Shown: positions 15,751-24,577, counted from the stretch's first letter. The stretch: DNA of 64,000 nucleotides from Azonexus hydrophilus DSM 23864 (GCF_000429605.1 NZ_AUCE01000012.1:124001-188000); one strand, 5' to 3'. The notes: generated from the letters alone by a model not told the origin. Made by a program: numbers and translations.

Positions 15751-16964
15751 GCTTCCGGTTCCAGCATCTCGATGACGGCCGGCGTGGTTCGCACCATCGG
15801 CGTCATCGGCGTCTGATGTTCGACATCGGCCGGGGCCCTGGCCGATAGCCACCAGGCGGTGCCGGCCAGCAGGCACTGGGTGGCGATGAACCAGGCCGGC
15901 AGCGCCGACGGGCCGAAGTGATGCATCAGCGTCCCGGCGAGGAAGGGGCTGATGCTGGCGCCGACGCCGTGCAGCAGCAACAGGCTGGCGCAGCCGGCGA
16001 TGATCTCGGGTTTTTCCAGACGGTCCATCATGCGGGCGACGGCCAGCGGGTACATGGCAAAGGCGAAGCCGCCGTAGACAAAAACCGCCAGCAGTATCCA
16101 GCCCAGGCCGTGGGGCGACGCCAGCAGGAGGCCACCGGCGAGCAGGGCGGCGATCAGCGCGATGATGCTGATCACGTGGCCGCGATCCAGGTGGTTGGTG
16201 ACGATGCCGATCGGCCATTGGAAAGCCGCGCCGCCGATGATGGCGACGGTCATGAACCAGGCCACGCCGTTGTGGCCGAGGCCGCTGGTATCGGCCCAGA
16301 CCGGCGCCAGGCCCCAGAAGGCGCCCTGGGCGAAACCGGAGAGCAGGCCGGCGGCGCAGGCGACCGGCGCCCGTTGAAAGAGTGTGCGCAGGGCGATACC
16401 ATGAACTTCCTCGACCACCGGCTGGGCCAGTCGCGTTGCCGCGACCGGCATCACGGCGGCGCAGATCGACAGCGCCGCCAGCGCGAACAGCACGTGCCCG
16501 GCCGGGTCGCTCCAGTGCAGCAACTGCTGCGCCAGCGCCAGCGAACCGAGATTGACCGCCATGTAGGTGGCGAAGATGCGGCTGCGCTGGGCCGGTGCCG
16601 CGTGGCTGTTGAGCCAGCTTTCGATGGTCGTGTACAGGCCGACCATGCCCATCCCGGTGATCAGGCGCAGCAGCCCCCACACCCAGGGATTGGCAACCAG
16701 TTCGTGGAGCAGCGCGGCGCAGGCGATGGCGGCGGTGAAGAAGGCGAAGGCGCGGACATGGCCGACGCGGCGGATCATCATCGGCCCGAGATAAGTGCCG
16801 GCCAGGAAGCCGACGAAGTACATGGCACCGATGCTGCCCAGCGTCTGGCTGTCGAAACCTTCGATGCCGCCGCGCACGGCGAGCAGCGTGCCGAGCAGGC
16901 CGCTGCCGAGCAGCAGCAGGGCGACACCGAGGAGCAGGGCGGTGAGGGGGAGAATCTGGGTCAT
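15744..16964 (-). CDS. MFS transporter (YcaD-like)
   Basis: 406 residues, about twelve membrane helices. The A-motif-like loop GPMMIRRVGHVRAFAF between helices 2 and 3 and MGMVGLYTTIESWLNSHAAPAQRSRIFATYM resemble the YcaD group of MFS carriers. Substrate unknown. Convergent with ggpPS, the two stops overlapping by 7 bases. A link to osmolyte movement is only suggested by position. Confidence 0.8.
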   Translation of the reverse strand: MTQILPLTALLLGVALLLLGSGLLGTLLAVRGGIEGFDSQTLGSIGAMYFVGFLAGTYLGPMMIRRVGHVRAFAFFTAAIACAALLHELVANPWVWGLLRLITGMGMVGLYTTIESWLNSHAAPAQRSRIFATYMAVNLGSLALAQQLLHWSDPAGHVLFALAALSICAAVMPVAATRLAQPVVEEVHGIALRTLFQRAPVACAAGLLSGFAQGAFWGLAPVWADTSGLGHNGVAWFMTVAIIGGAAFQWPIGIVTNHLDRGHVISIIALIAALLAGGLLLASPHGLGWILLAVFVYGGFAFAMYPLAVARMMDRLEKPEIIAGCASLLLLHGVGASISPFLAGTLMHHFGPSALPAWFIATQCLLAGTAWWLSARAPADVEHQTPMTPMVRTTPAVIEMLEPEAH

Positions 16965-17035
16965 CGCGGCCGGGGGTGAGGCAAGGCCTTCATTGTGCCC
17001 CGGATCGGCAGCGAATTGCCGGATGGGTACGCATT

Positions 17036-17082
17036 GTTACAGTGGTAACGGCGCCGTAACATCGCCCGGCTAAGCTGCCGGG
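17036..17082 (+). promoter_or_regulatory. Candidate regulatory repeats and start-adjacent hairpin before tatT
   Basis: GTTAC-AGTG-GTAAC (17036-17049) followed by GGCGCC and another GTAAC (17056-17060). Then CCCGGC-TAAGCT-GCCGGG (17065-17082) forms a six-pair hairpin whose last base touches the ATG at 17083. No Shine-Dalgarno sequence is visible, so the hairpin may control ribosome access. Speculative. Confidence 0.3.
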
Positions 17083-17979
17083 ATGATCATCGCCGCCCGT
17101 TCCCTGCCGCTGACCTGCCTGTGCCTGCTGGCGGCGATTGCCCTGAGCGCCTGTTCGCCGCGCGCGCTGGTCATCAACAGTCTGGCCGACGAACTCGCCG
17201 GGCAAAGCCAGGGGGCGGAAAACGATCCCGAACTGGCGCGCGATGCCGCACCCTTCTACCTCAAGCTGTCCGAAGCCGTACTCGCGCAACAGCCCGGCCA
17301 TGCCGCACTGGCCGAAGGCCTGGCCGCGCGCATGACCGAATACGCCTACGCCTTCGTCGCTTTCGAGGCCGACCGCGTCGAGCGCGACGACCTGGCTGCT
17401 GCCGAGCATCTGCGCCGCCGGGCTGCCGGCCTCTACCAGCGGGCCAGTCGGCACGCGTTGCGCGCGCTGGAAATTCGCCATCCCGGTTTCGCTGTAGCGC
17501 TGGCCGATCCGTCGGCTAACGTGCTGCTGCCGGCCAGCGATGCCGGTCTCGCCTACTGGGCTGCTGCCGCCTGGGGCAGCTGGATCGCCCTGGCCAAGGA
17601 CAATCCCGAAATCGTTGCCGACCTGCCGCTGGTCGTCCGTCTCGCCGCCGTGGCCGAGACCGCCGATCCCGACTGGGGCAACGGCGCCCTGATCAGCCTG
17701 CGGGCGACGCTGGAAGCGGCGCGCCCCGGCGGCGACCGCGTGCTGGCGGCGCGCTGGTTCGACGCCGCCATCGCGCGGGCGGCCGGTGGCAGCGCCGCCG
17801 TGTTCGTCGCCAAGGCGGAGAGCATTGCCCTGCCGGCGGGCCAGCGCGAAAGCTTTGAACAGCTATTGCGCCAGGCGCTGGCCGTACGCGACACCGCCGG
17901 CAGCCCGCTGACGCTACAAAACGAAGTCATGCGCCGCCGCGCGGCCTGGCTGCTCGAACAGGCGCCCGACCTGTTCTGA
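17083..17979 (+). CDS. TRAP transporter-associated TatT lipoprotein
   Basis: 298 residues. Lipoprotein signal with lipobox LSACS near residue 22. The rest is almost all helical with TPR-like repeats (RRRAAGLYQRASRHALRALEIRHPGF). TatT is a trimeric periplasmic partner of some TRAP binding proteins and is thought to help with hydrophobic ligands. The binding protein follows 12 bases downstream and the fused permease after it, which is the expected TatT-TatP-DctQM order. Confidence 0.85.
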   Translation: MIIAARSLPLTCLCLLAAIALSACSPRALVINSLADELAGQSQGAENDPELARDAAPFYLKLSEAVLAQQPGHAALAEGLAARMTEYAYAFVAFEADRVERDDLAAAEHLRRRAAGLYQRASRHALRALEIRHPGFAVALADPSANVLLPASDAGLAYWAAAAWGSWIALAKDNPEIVADLPLVVRLAAVAETADPDWGNGALISLRATLEAARPGGDRVLAARWFDAAIARAAGGSAAVFVAKAESIALPAGQRESFEQLLRQALAVRDTAGSPLTLQNEVMRRRAAWLLEQAPDLF

Positions 17980-17991
17980 TCCGGAGAAATC

Positions 17992-18999
17992 ATGAAGAAA
18001 CTGTTTTCCGTCCTCTGCCTGGGGAGCCTGTTGTCGCTGCTGGCGCCTGTCGCTTCCGCCCAGGAACAGCAACTGCGCATCGGCACGCTGGCGCCGAAGA
18101 ATTCGCTCTACCACCGCCAGTTGATGGGCCTGGGCGAAGCCTGGCGCAAGGCCCAGGGCGGTGGTCGCTACCTGGTCTATCCCGACGGCAGCCAGGGCGG
18201 CGAGACTGACATGGTGCGGCGCATGCGCATCGGCCAGTTGCAGGGAGCGCTGATGTCGGTGGTCGGCCTGCGCGAGATCGAGCCGTCGATTGCCGCACTG
18301 CAGGCGATGCCGTTGATGTTCCGCAGCTGGGAAGAGGTCGATTACGTGCGCGAGAAGATGCGCCCGGCAATGGAGAAGAAATTCCTCGATCAGGGCTTCG
18401 TCGTGCTCGCCTGGGGCGACGCCGGCTGGGTGCGCTTCTTCTCGAAGAAGCCGGCGCGCCATCCCGACGACTACAAGTCGATGAAGTTCTTCGCCTGGGG
18501 CGGTGAATCCGAACAGCAGGAAATCATGAAGCGCCTCGGCTACACGCCGGTGCCGCTGGAAACCGCCGACATCCTGCCGGCGATCCAGACCGGGATGATC
18601 GACGCCGTCCCGTCCACGCCCTATTTCGCGCTGGCGACACAGATCTACAACACCGCCGACAACATGCTCGACCTCAACTGGGCGCCCATCGTCGGCGCCC
18701 TGATCGTCACCAAGAAGTCGTGGGACGCGATGAGCCCGGCCACCCAGCAGGCGGTGCGCGAAGCCGGCGCCAAGGCCGGTGCCGAAATCCGCGCCCAGGC
18801 GCGCAAGGAAGTCGACGAGGCGGTGGCGGCGATGCAGAAACGCGGGCTGACCGTGAATACGCCCGACGCCGCCCAGATGCAGGCCTGGAACGCGCTGGCC
18901 GAACGCCTCTACCCGCAGATTCGCGGTCGCCTGGTGCCGGCAGCGACCTTCGACGAAGTCGTCGGTCATCTCAAGGATTTCCGTGCCGGCAAGCGCTGA
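17992..18999 (+). CDS. TRAP transporter substrate-binding protein (DctP/TatP family)
   Basis: 335 residues with a signal peptide cut after VASA (~residue 23). DctP-family features: RIGTLAPKNSLYHRQLMGLGEAW, the region VRFFSKKPARHPDDYKSMKF ending in the ligand arginine area, and LETADILPAIQTGMIDAVPSTP. It catches an organic acid or similar ligand in the periplasm for Na+-driven uptake by the downstream permease. The TatT partner suggests a lipid-like or hydrophobic carboxylate rather than a C4-dicarboxylate; that is inference. Confidence 0.9.
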   Translation: MKKLFSVLCLGSLLSLLAPVASAQEQQLRIGTLAPKNSLYHRQLMGLGEAWRKAQGGGRYLVYPDGSQGGETDMVRRMRIGQLQGALMSVVGLREIEPSIAALQAMPLMFRSWEEVDYVREKMRPAMEKKFLDQGFVVLAWGDAGWVRFFSKKPARHPDDYKSMKFFAWGGESEQQEIMKRLGYTPVPLETADILPAIQTGMIDAVPSTPYFALATQIYNTADNMLDLNWAPIVGALIVTKKSWDAMSPATQQAVREAGAKAGAEIRAQARKEVDEAVAAMQKRGLTVNTPDAAQMQAWNALAERLYPQIRGRLVPAATFDEVVGHLKDFRAGKR

Positions 19000-19002
19000 G
19001 CG

Positions 19003-20817
19003 ATGAAGGCGCTCGCTCGTCTGGCGTCGTTTGACGCCGTTCTCGCGGCCACCGCGCTGGCGCTGATGCTGCTCCTGCCGCTGATCGAGATCGTCCTGCG
19101 GCCGTTGTTCGGCGTCGGCATCGCCAACGCGCCGTCCTTCGTCCAGCACGCCGGCTTGGTGCTGGCCATGTTCGGTGCCCTGGTCGCCGAGCGCGGCAAT
19201 CACCTGACTTCGCTCGGCGCCGGTTTCGCCGCCGCCCACGACCCCCGCCTGCGCCGCTGGGCCGGGCGTTACGCCCGCGCCGGCTCGGCCGTGCTCTGCG
19301 GCATGCTGGCGCAGGCCAGCGCGACCTTCGTCGTCGCCGAGATGGAAATGCCGCGCGACATCGCTCACGGTATTGCCGGCTGGTGGTTCATGCTCGCCAT
19401 GCCGCTGGGTTTTCTGCTGCTCGGTGCGCGCTTCGGCTGGCGGCTGGAAGCTGGCCTGCCGTGGCGGATCGCCGCCTTGCTGGCGCTGCCAGCCCTCGGC
19501 TGGCTGTTTGCCCAGCAGTACGACGGCCAGATGTTGGCGCTGTGGCCATTCGCCGTCGGTCTGCTGCTCCTGTTGCTGTGCGGCGCGCCGGTGTTCACCG
19601 TGCTCGGCGGGCTGGCGCTGGCCCTGTTCTGGAGCGAGGGCCAGCCGCTGGCGGCGGTGCCGCTCAGCCATTACCAGATCACGGTGAATCCCTCGCTGCC
19701 GGCCTTGCCGCTGTTCACCCTGGCCGGCCTGGTGTTTGCCCGCACCGGTGCCGCCGCCCGCCTCGGCACGCTGTTCACCGCGCTGTTCGGCGGTGGCGTG
19801 CTCGGTACGGCGCTGGCCGCTGCCGTACTCTGTTCCTGCTTCACCGCGCTGACCGGTGGCAGCGGCGTGACCATCCTGGCGCTCGGCGGCCTGTTGCTGC
19901 CGTTGCTGATGAAAGCCGGCTTTCCGGAGCGCCGTGGCATCGGCCTGGTGACCAGCGCCAGCGCGCTGGGCGTGCTGCTGGCGCCGTCGGTGCCGCTGAT
20001 CATGTACGCGATCATCGCCCGCGTGCCGATCAATACCATGTTCCTGGCCGGCATCCTGCCGGCGCTGGTGATGATCTTCTTCCTGCTGGTCGTCGGTGGT
20101 TTCCTGCGACGTGGCGAACAGACGGTGGTGGCGCCGCCCTCGCGCCCCGATTTCGCCGCCGCCCGTCGCGCCGCCTGGGCGGCCAAGTGGGAAATCCTGG
20201 CGCCGGTGGTGGCGGTGGGTTCGCTGGTCGGCGGCTTTGCCACGCCGACCGAGAGCGCGGCGCTGACGGCGGCCTATGCCTTGCTGACCCAATCGCTGCT
20301 GCACCGCGAGATCGATTTTCGCGGCGTGCTGCGCGCGCTGGTCGATTGCGCCCAGGTGATCGGTGGGATCATGCTGATCCTCGGCATGGCGCTGGGGCTG
20401 ACCAATTTCCTGGTCGACGCCGGCATCCCGGACCGCGCCATCGACTGGGTGCAGTCGGTACTGCCCAATAAATGGACCTTCCTGATCGCGCTCAACCTCT
20501 TTCTGCTGCTGGCCGGTGCGCTGATGGAAATCTACGCGGCCATCGTCGTCCTGGTGCCGCTGCTGCTGCCGATTGCGCTGGCTTACGGCATCGACCCGGT
20601 GCATTTCGGCATCATCTTCCTGGCCAATCTGGAACTCGCCTACCTGACGCCGCCGTCGGGCATGAACCTCTACTTCTCGTCGGCGATGTTCGGCAAGTCG
20701 CTGCGCGAGGTGGCGGTGTCGGTGCTGCCGGCAGCGCTGGCGATTTTCCTTGGGGTGTTGACCATCTCGCTGCTGCCTTTCCTGGCGACCTGGCTACCTT
20801 CGGTGGCCGGCTTCTGA
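19003..20817 (+). CDS. TRAP transporter fused permease (DctQ-DctM)
   Basis: 604 residues. Residues ~1-170 form a four-helix DctQ-like unit (FGALVAERGNHLTSLGAGF) and ~180-604 the large DctM subunit (GAPVFTVLGGLALALFW; FTALTGGSGVTILALGGLLLPLL; NLELAYLTPPSGMNLYF). The two subunits are separate genes in classic DctPQM systems. Starts 3 bases after the binding-protein stop. The last 148 bases also lie inside the open 3' end of the convergent potassium-channel gene. Confidence 0.92.
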   Translation: MKALARLASFDAVLAATALALMLLLPLIEIVLRPLFGVGIANAPSFVQHAGLVLAMFGALVAERGNHLTSLGAGFAAAHDPRLRRWAGRYARAGSAVLCGMLAQASATFVVAEMEMPRDIAHGIAGWWFMLAMPLGFLLLGARFGWRLEAGLPWRIAALLALPALGWLFAQQYDGQMLALWPFAVGLLLLLLCGAPVFTVLGGLALALFWSEGQPLAAVPLSHYQITVNPSLPALPLFTLAGLVFARTGAAARLGTLFTALFGGGVLGTALAAAVLCSCFTALTGGSGVTILALGGLLLPLLMKAGFPERRGIGLVTSASALGVLLAPSVPLIMYAIIARVPINTMFLAGILPALVMIFFLLVVGGFLRRGEQTVVAPPSRPDFAAARRAAWAAKWEILAPVVAVGSLVGGFATPTESAALTAAYALLTQSLLHREIDFRGVLRALVDCAQVIGGIMLILGMALGLTNFLVDAGIPDRAIDWVQSVLPNKWTFLIALNLFLLLAGALMEIYAAIVVLVPLLLPIALAYGIDPVHFGIIFLANLELAYLTPPSGMNLYFSSAMFGKSLREVAVSVLPAALAIFLGVLTISLLPFLATWLPSVAGF

Positions 20818-22508
20818 GGCGCAAGCCAGGACTCGACCTTCTCCCATAGCCAGCTGCCTGAATGGGTCTTGCCGTCGAGCACGTAGTCGATTTCGTTGGC
20901 ATTTTGCAGCGTCAGCTTGAGGCGGTCTAGGGTATTCAGCGAACTGGCGAACAGCAACTGGTCGCCGGCGGCCAGTTCAAAATCACTGTCCGGCAGTAGA
21001 TGAATCCGGTCGCTGCGCTCGACCAGTAGCGGGATCGCCGGCAATTGCCGGCTGCGGTCGCTGTCGTCGCGCAGGATTTCGGCCAGGCTGAAGGCCCGGC
21101 CGCGCATCAATGAGAGCCGGGCGGCCGGGGCTTCCGAGGCGTTCAGGCGGATGCTCCAGACCGTCGGTGTCAGTCCGTCGCACAGGGTTTGCAGGCGTTC
21201 GACCAGGGCGTGGCACCAGGCTTCGTCGCGCGCGCCCAGTTCACTTAGGAAGCGGGCGAGCAGCGGGGTGGTCAGGATGGCAATGCACTCATGGGCGACG
21301 ATGTGGCTCGGCACCATCGCGAATTCCGGGCCGTAGGCCTGGAACAGCGCGCTGTTGGCGGCCTGGTTCTGGCGCGTGACGACGAACAGGTCAGGCTTGA
21401 GTTCGGTGGCGGTGACGGCGATCGACAGGTTGTTCACGTCGTTGTCGCTGCCGGCGATGATGCCGGAGGCGTCGGCAATGCCGGCGGCGATCAGGGTTCT
21501 GGCTTCGGTGCCGTCGCCGACGATGCGTTCGTCGCCGCCGGGCGCGGTCGGATCGATGATGCTCAGGCGGATGCCGGCGGCCTGCAGGCGCTCGCCGACG
21601 GCCTGGCCGAAGCGCCCGTAGCCACAGAGTATCCAGTGGCCGTGCGGCGGCCGGTGCGGGGCCGGGATCGGCGAGTCGGGCAGGCTGGTCAGCAGTTCGA
21701 TCAGGCGGAAACGTTCGGGCGCGGTGACCGCCAGCGCCAGGTGCTCGGCGAAACGCTCGAAGGGGTTGATGATGTGGTCGGTGTTGAACGAGGCCATGTT
21801 GGCGGTCACCGACGGGCTGCGCGCGCGGGCGATGATCGGCAGCTTGGGCGCGAGCAGGTGGACGGCGATGGCAATTGCCAGGTTGGCGTGTTCGTCATTG
21901 GTGACGGCCAGTACGCCACGGCATTTCGGGTGTTGCAGCCCGGCCAGCAGCAGGTTGTCGGGTAGGCTGGCATCGGCGGCCAGCGCCGGGGTGTCGGTCT
22001 TGAAGTCGAGCAGGTCGAGTTCCTCGACACGTAGTTCGTCCTTTTCCAGCACCACGAAAGCCTGGCCGAGGCGGTCGAAGTTGCGGCAGATCAGGCCGCC
22101 GGTTTCGCCGCAACCACAGACCAGGTAGAACGGCTCCTTGAGCCGGCGCACGCGGCGCTGGAAGCGGCTAGCGGTCAGCGTGTTCTGGAAACCTTTGTCC
22201 TGGAGCAGGGCGATCAGCGTGATCACCGAATACGACCAGCCGACCACAGACAGGTAGATGCAGACGATGACCCACAGTCGCTGGGCGTCGGAGAAGGCAT
22301 TCGGGATTTCACCGAAGCCGATGGTCGTCGCCGTGTAGCTGATGAAGTAGAAAGCGTGGAAGAAGGACAGCGGTGGCGCCGGATTGCCGTCGGCGTCGAT
22401 GCCGGGGACCAGCGTCAGGCCGAAGACCGAGATCGCATAGAGAACGATCAGCAGGATGATCGGCGCTCGCATGCGCCGCAGGACCAGGAAGAAGGTGCTG
22501 TTGACCAC
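20670..22508 (-). CDS. Potassium channel family protein with two RCK/TrkA-N domains
   Basis: 612 residues. Two membrane helices flank a pore with TTIGFGE (near residue 62) instead of the usual TVGYG filter. Two nucleotide-binding RCK units follow: YLVCGCGETGG (~128) with E at the end of strand 2, and HWILCGYGRFGQ (~295). A TrkA-C-like tail comes last. It resembles MthK/Kch-type channels gated by ligands. The C-terminal ~50 residues read through the end of the TRAP permease on the opposite strand; the conserved part seems to end near 20830, so the tail may be a lost-stop extension. The next gene downstream of its start is a DUF6394 membrane protein, transcribed first in the same direction. Confidence 0.8.
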   Translation of the reverse strand: MVNSTFFLVLRRMRAPIILLIVLYAISVFGLTLVPGIDADGNPAPPLSFFHAFYFISYTATTIGFGEIPNAFSDAQRLWVIVCIYLSVVGWSYSVITLIALLQDKGFQNTLTASRFQRRVRRLKEPFYLVCGCGETGGLICRNFDRLGQAFVVLEKDELRVEELDLLDFKTDTPALAADASLPDNLLLAGLQHPKCRGVLAVTNDEHANLAIAIAVHLLAPKLPIIARARSPSVTANMASFNTDHIINPFERFAEHLALAVTAPERFRLIELLTSLPDSPIPAPHRPPHGHWILCGYGRFGQAVGERLQAAGIRLSIIDPTAPGGDERIVGDGTEARTLIAAGIADASGIIAGSDNDVNNLSIAVTATELKPDLFVVTRQNQAANSALFQAYGPEFAMVPSHIVAHECIAILTTPLLARFLSELGARDEAWCHALVERLQTLCDGLTPTVWSIRLNASEAPAARLSLMRGRAFSLAEILRDDSDRSRQLPAIPLLVERSDRIHLLPDSDFELAAGDQLLFASSLNTLDRLKLTLQNANEIDYVLDGKTHSGSWLWEKVESWLAPQKPATEGSQVARKGSSEMVNTPRKIASAAGSTDTATSRSDLPNIADEK

Positions 22509-22521
22509 CGTCGGCTCCGCG

Positions 22522-22905
22522 TCAGCGGCGCAGCATCACGGTTTCGACGATCAGGATGATGACCGACACGACATTGGCGAACAGCGCGCCGCCGGACAGC
22601 GAAACGACGCTGGAGGTGACCGAGGCGGTCATGCCCTCGCCGGTGATATGCACGGCAACGCCCCAGGTGACGGCGGCGGCGATCAGCTGCAGGTCGGCGA
22701 CCAGGCTGGTGGCCAGGTGGATGGCGCCGATCTGGGTGCGGTCGCCAAACTTGAGCGCGGTGGCAATCAGGCTGACGACCAGTGCCGCCGCCAGCTCATA
22801 GACATGGTGCAGTTCCGGGCGGTCGATGTCGCCAAGGAAAAAGCCGAAGTTCAGGGTCGCCGCGAGGACGATGAAGAAACCGAAAACGACTTTTTCCAGA
22901 TTCAT
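22522..22905 (-). CDS. DUF6394-type integral membrane protein
   Basis: 127 residues with about four hydrophobic helices (MNLEKVVFGFFIVLAATLNFGFFLGDID; LAAALVVSLIATALKFGD; LVADLQLIAAAVTWGVAVH; ALFANVVSVIILIVETVML). It ends 13 bases before the two-RCK potassium channel on the same strand, and this pairing suggests a channel accessory subunit. The function itself is not known to me. Confidence 0.7.
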   Translation of the reverse strand: MNLEKVVFGFFIVLAATLNFGFFLGDIDRPELHHVYELAAALVVSLIATALKFGDRTQIGAIHLATSLVADLQLIAAAVTWGVAVHITGEGMTASVTSSVVSLSGGALFANVVSVIILIVETVMLRR

Positions 22906-22923
22906 GCTGGCGATCGCTCCAGA

Positions 22924-23580
22924 TCAGCGGGCTTCGACTGGTGCAGTCAGCGGGGCCGTCTTGCGGGCGCCGAGTGCCTGTTCGTCGAGGCGGCGAATGT
23001 CTTCGTCCGACAGTACTTCCAGGATGTTGACCACCTTGCGCACGCCGGCTGTGGTGCGGGCGACGGAAATCGCCACCTTGGCCTCACGCTCGTTGACCAC
23101 GCCCATCAGGTAGGTAGCGCCACGCTCGGTGACAACCTTGATGTGATTGGCCGAAATCTGGTTGCTGTCGACCAGGCGGGCCTTGACCTTGGAGTCGATG
23201 AAGGAGTCGTTGCTGCGTTGCCCCAAGGTCGAGATCGGGCCAACCACCAGTTCGTTGTATACCTCGCGGACGCCCTCGAGCCTGCGCGCTTCTGCTTCGA
23301 TGGTCGATTTTGCGTCCTCGTTGGGAACTTCGCCGGTGATCAGCAGCCGACGGTTGTAGGAGGTGAAATTGACCCGTGATGTCTCTTTGTATTGCGCGGG
23401 AATACGTGCACGGGCCCGCCATTCGGTGGTTTCGTCGTCGGCCTGGGTGCCGGTCGAGCGGCGATCATGGATGCTCATCACGCCCACGGCGGCGCCGGCG
23501 ACGACGGCCGGGAAGCAGCCCTGCAGGGTCGGGACGGCCAGGGCAAGGAGGATCAGGGAAAGGCTGAGGCGGTTTTTCAT
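22924..23580 (-). CDS. BON-domain lipoprotein (DolP/YraP-like)
   Basis: 218 residues. Lipobox LQGCF after a short leader. Two BON domains: ~45-120 (FTSYNRRLLITGEVPNEDAKSTIE) and ~125-200 (DSKVKARLVDSNQISANHIKVVTERGATYLMGVVNEREAK). In E. coli DolP sits at the outer membrane near anionic lipids and supports envelope integrity. Gene order with gmhA and yraN next to it mirrors the yraN-diaA-yraP block of E. coli. An upstream in-frame Met adds five residues; the Met at 23580 starts a normal signal peptide. The last ~20 residues are Ala/Thr/Lys rich. Confidence 0.88.
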   Translation of the reverse strand: MKNRLSLSLILLALAVPTLQGCFPAVVAGAAVGVMSIHDRRSTGTQADDETTEWRARARIPAQYKETSRVNFTSYNRRLLITGEVPNEDAKSTIEAEARRLEGVREVYNELVVGPISTLGQRSNDSFIDSKVKARLVDSNQISANHIKVVTERGATYLMGVVNEREAKVAISVARTTAGVRKVVNILEVLSDEDIRRLDEQALGARKTAPLTAPVEAR

Positions 23581-23581
23581 G

Positions 23582-24172
23582 TCATTCGACTCCAAGTAGC
23601 AGTGCGTCGATACCGTCGCACAGGCAGTGGATGATCAGAAGATGCGTTTCCTGGATGCGCGCGGTGCGGTCGGCGGGGACGCACAGATGGATGTCGTCGT
23701 CGCGCAGCATGTCGCCGATCTCGCCGCCGCCCTTGCCGGTCAGCGCGATGATGCGCATGTCGTGTTCGTGGGCGGCCTTGATCGCTTCGATGACGTTGCC
23801 GGAATTGCCGGAGGTCGAGATGGCCAGCAGCACGTCGCCGGCGTGGCCGAGGGCGCGGACCTGGCGGGAAAAGACGTGGGCGAAGCCGTAATCGTTGCCG
23901 ACTGCGGTCAGGATGGACGAGTCGGTGGTCAGGGCGATGGCCGCCAGTTCCTGGCGCTCGGCCTCGAAACGGCCGACCAGTTCAGCGGCGAAATGCTGGG
24001 CGTCGGCGGCCGAGCCGCCATTGCCGCAAGCCAGGATCTTGCTGCCGTTGAGCAGGCAGGCGGTCATCGTCTCGATGGCGGCGGCAATCGGTGCCGACAT
24101 CGCATCGACGGCATTGAGCTTGGTCTGGGCGCTGTCTTCGAAATGCTGGGCGACGCGGGCAATCAAATCCAT
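23582..24172 (-). CDS. gmhA: Phosphoheptose isomerase (SIS domain)
   Basis: 196 residues. SIS fold with [57 protein letters not shown] and [18 protein letters not shown]. The Glu in AELVGRF and the His in ETHLLIIH match the catalytic pair of GmhA, which turns sedoheptulose 7-phosphate into heptose 7-phosphate for LPS. Overall it is close to E. coli DiaA, a DnaA-binding paralogue lacking that Glu, so both names are used for this locus. Start at 24172 preferred over one 10 codons upstream. Ends 1 base before the BON lipoprotein start. Confidence 0.85.
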   Translation of the reverse strand: MDLIARVAQHFEDSAQTKLNAVDAMSAPIAAAIETMTACLLNGSKILACGNGGSAADAQHFAAELVGRFEAERQELAAIALTTDSSILTAVGNDYGFAHVFSRQVRALGHAGDVLLAISTSGNSGNVIEAIKAAHEHDMRIIALTGKGGGEIGDMLRDDDIHLCVPADRTARIQETHLLIIHCLCDGIDALLLGVE

Positions 24173-24211
24173 GGAACGGGGTCTTCGTGATGGGGAGTGC
24201 ATGATTCTACA

Positions 24212-24577
24212 TCACAGCTCGAGATAGACCTCGACGATGACGCGCCGCCACGGGTCGGGATGTTCGGTCAGGGTGGCGACACGCCCGCGCAGGCGCTCGC
24301 CCTTGTCCATCGCTGCCGACAGCGCCCGGTTCTGGACCCGGGGCAGATAGCCAAGCTGGTGGCCCTGCCAGTCGACGCGGATGGCGCGGGCATCGTGACG
24401 GTTGTCGGCTTCGCGGACCAGGTCCAGTTCGTCACCGACGCGGATCTGCGACCAGAAGGTGCCGAGCGCATAGTACTGGCTGCCGGCCAGCGGCGAGGCC
24501 TGGATCAGCAGGCGGATGGACTGCGCTTCGGCGACAGTTAGCCAGAGCGCGAGACTAAGCGTCGCCAGTAAACGCAT
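24212..24577 (-). CDS. Exported HIRAN-domain protein
   Basis: 121 residues. Residues 1-19 are a signal peptide (MRLLATLSLALWLTVAEAQ). The remainder is one HIRAN domain: VGDELDLVREADNRHDARAI, VDWQGHQLGYLPRVQNRALS, and RRVIVEVYLEL at the end. HIRAN domains in HLTF/Rad5 bind DNA ends in the nucleus; here the predicted location is the periplasm, so the ligand must be different or the leader is a membrane anchor. The start overlaps the end of yraN by 23 bases, so it belongs to the yraN-HIRAN-gmhA-BON operon. Confidence 0.8.
   Translation of the reverse strand: MRLLATLSLALWLTVAEAQSIRLLIQASPLAGSQYYALGTFWSQIRVGDELDLVREADNRHDARAIRVDWQGHQLGYLPRVQNRALSAAMDKGERLRGRVATLTEHPDPWRRVIVEVYLEL

Noticed and set aside
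17914-20604. An 896-codon open frame on the minus strand over the TRAP genes
   Set aside because: It is rich in Gln/His/Arg with no recognisable domain and lies antisense to three clear TRAP genes; long antisense frames are expected at this GC content.
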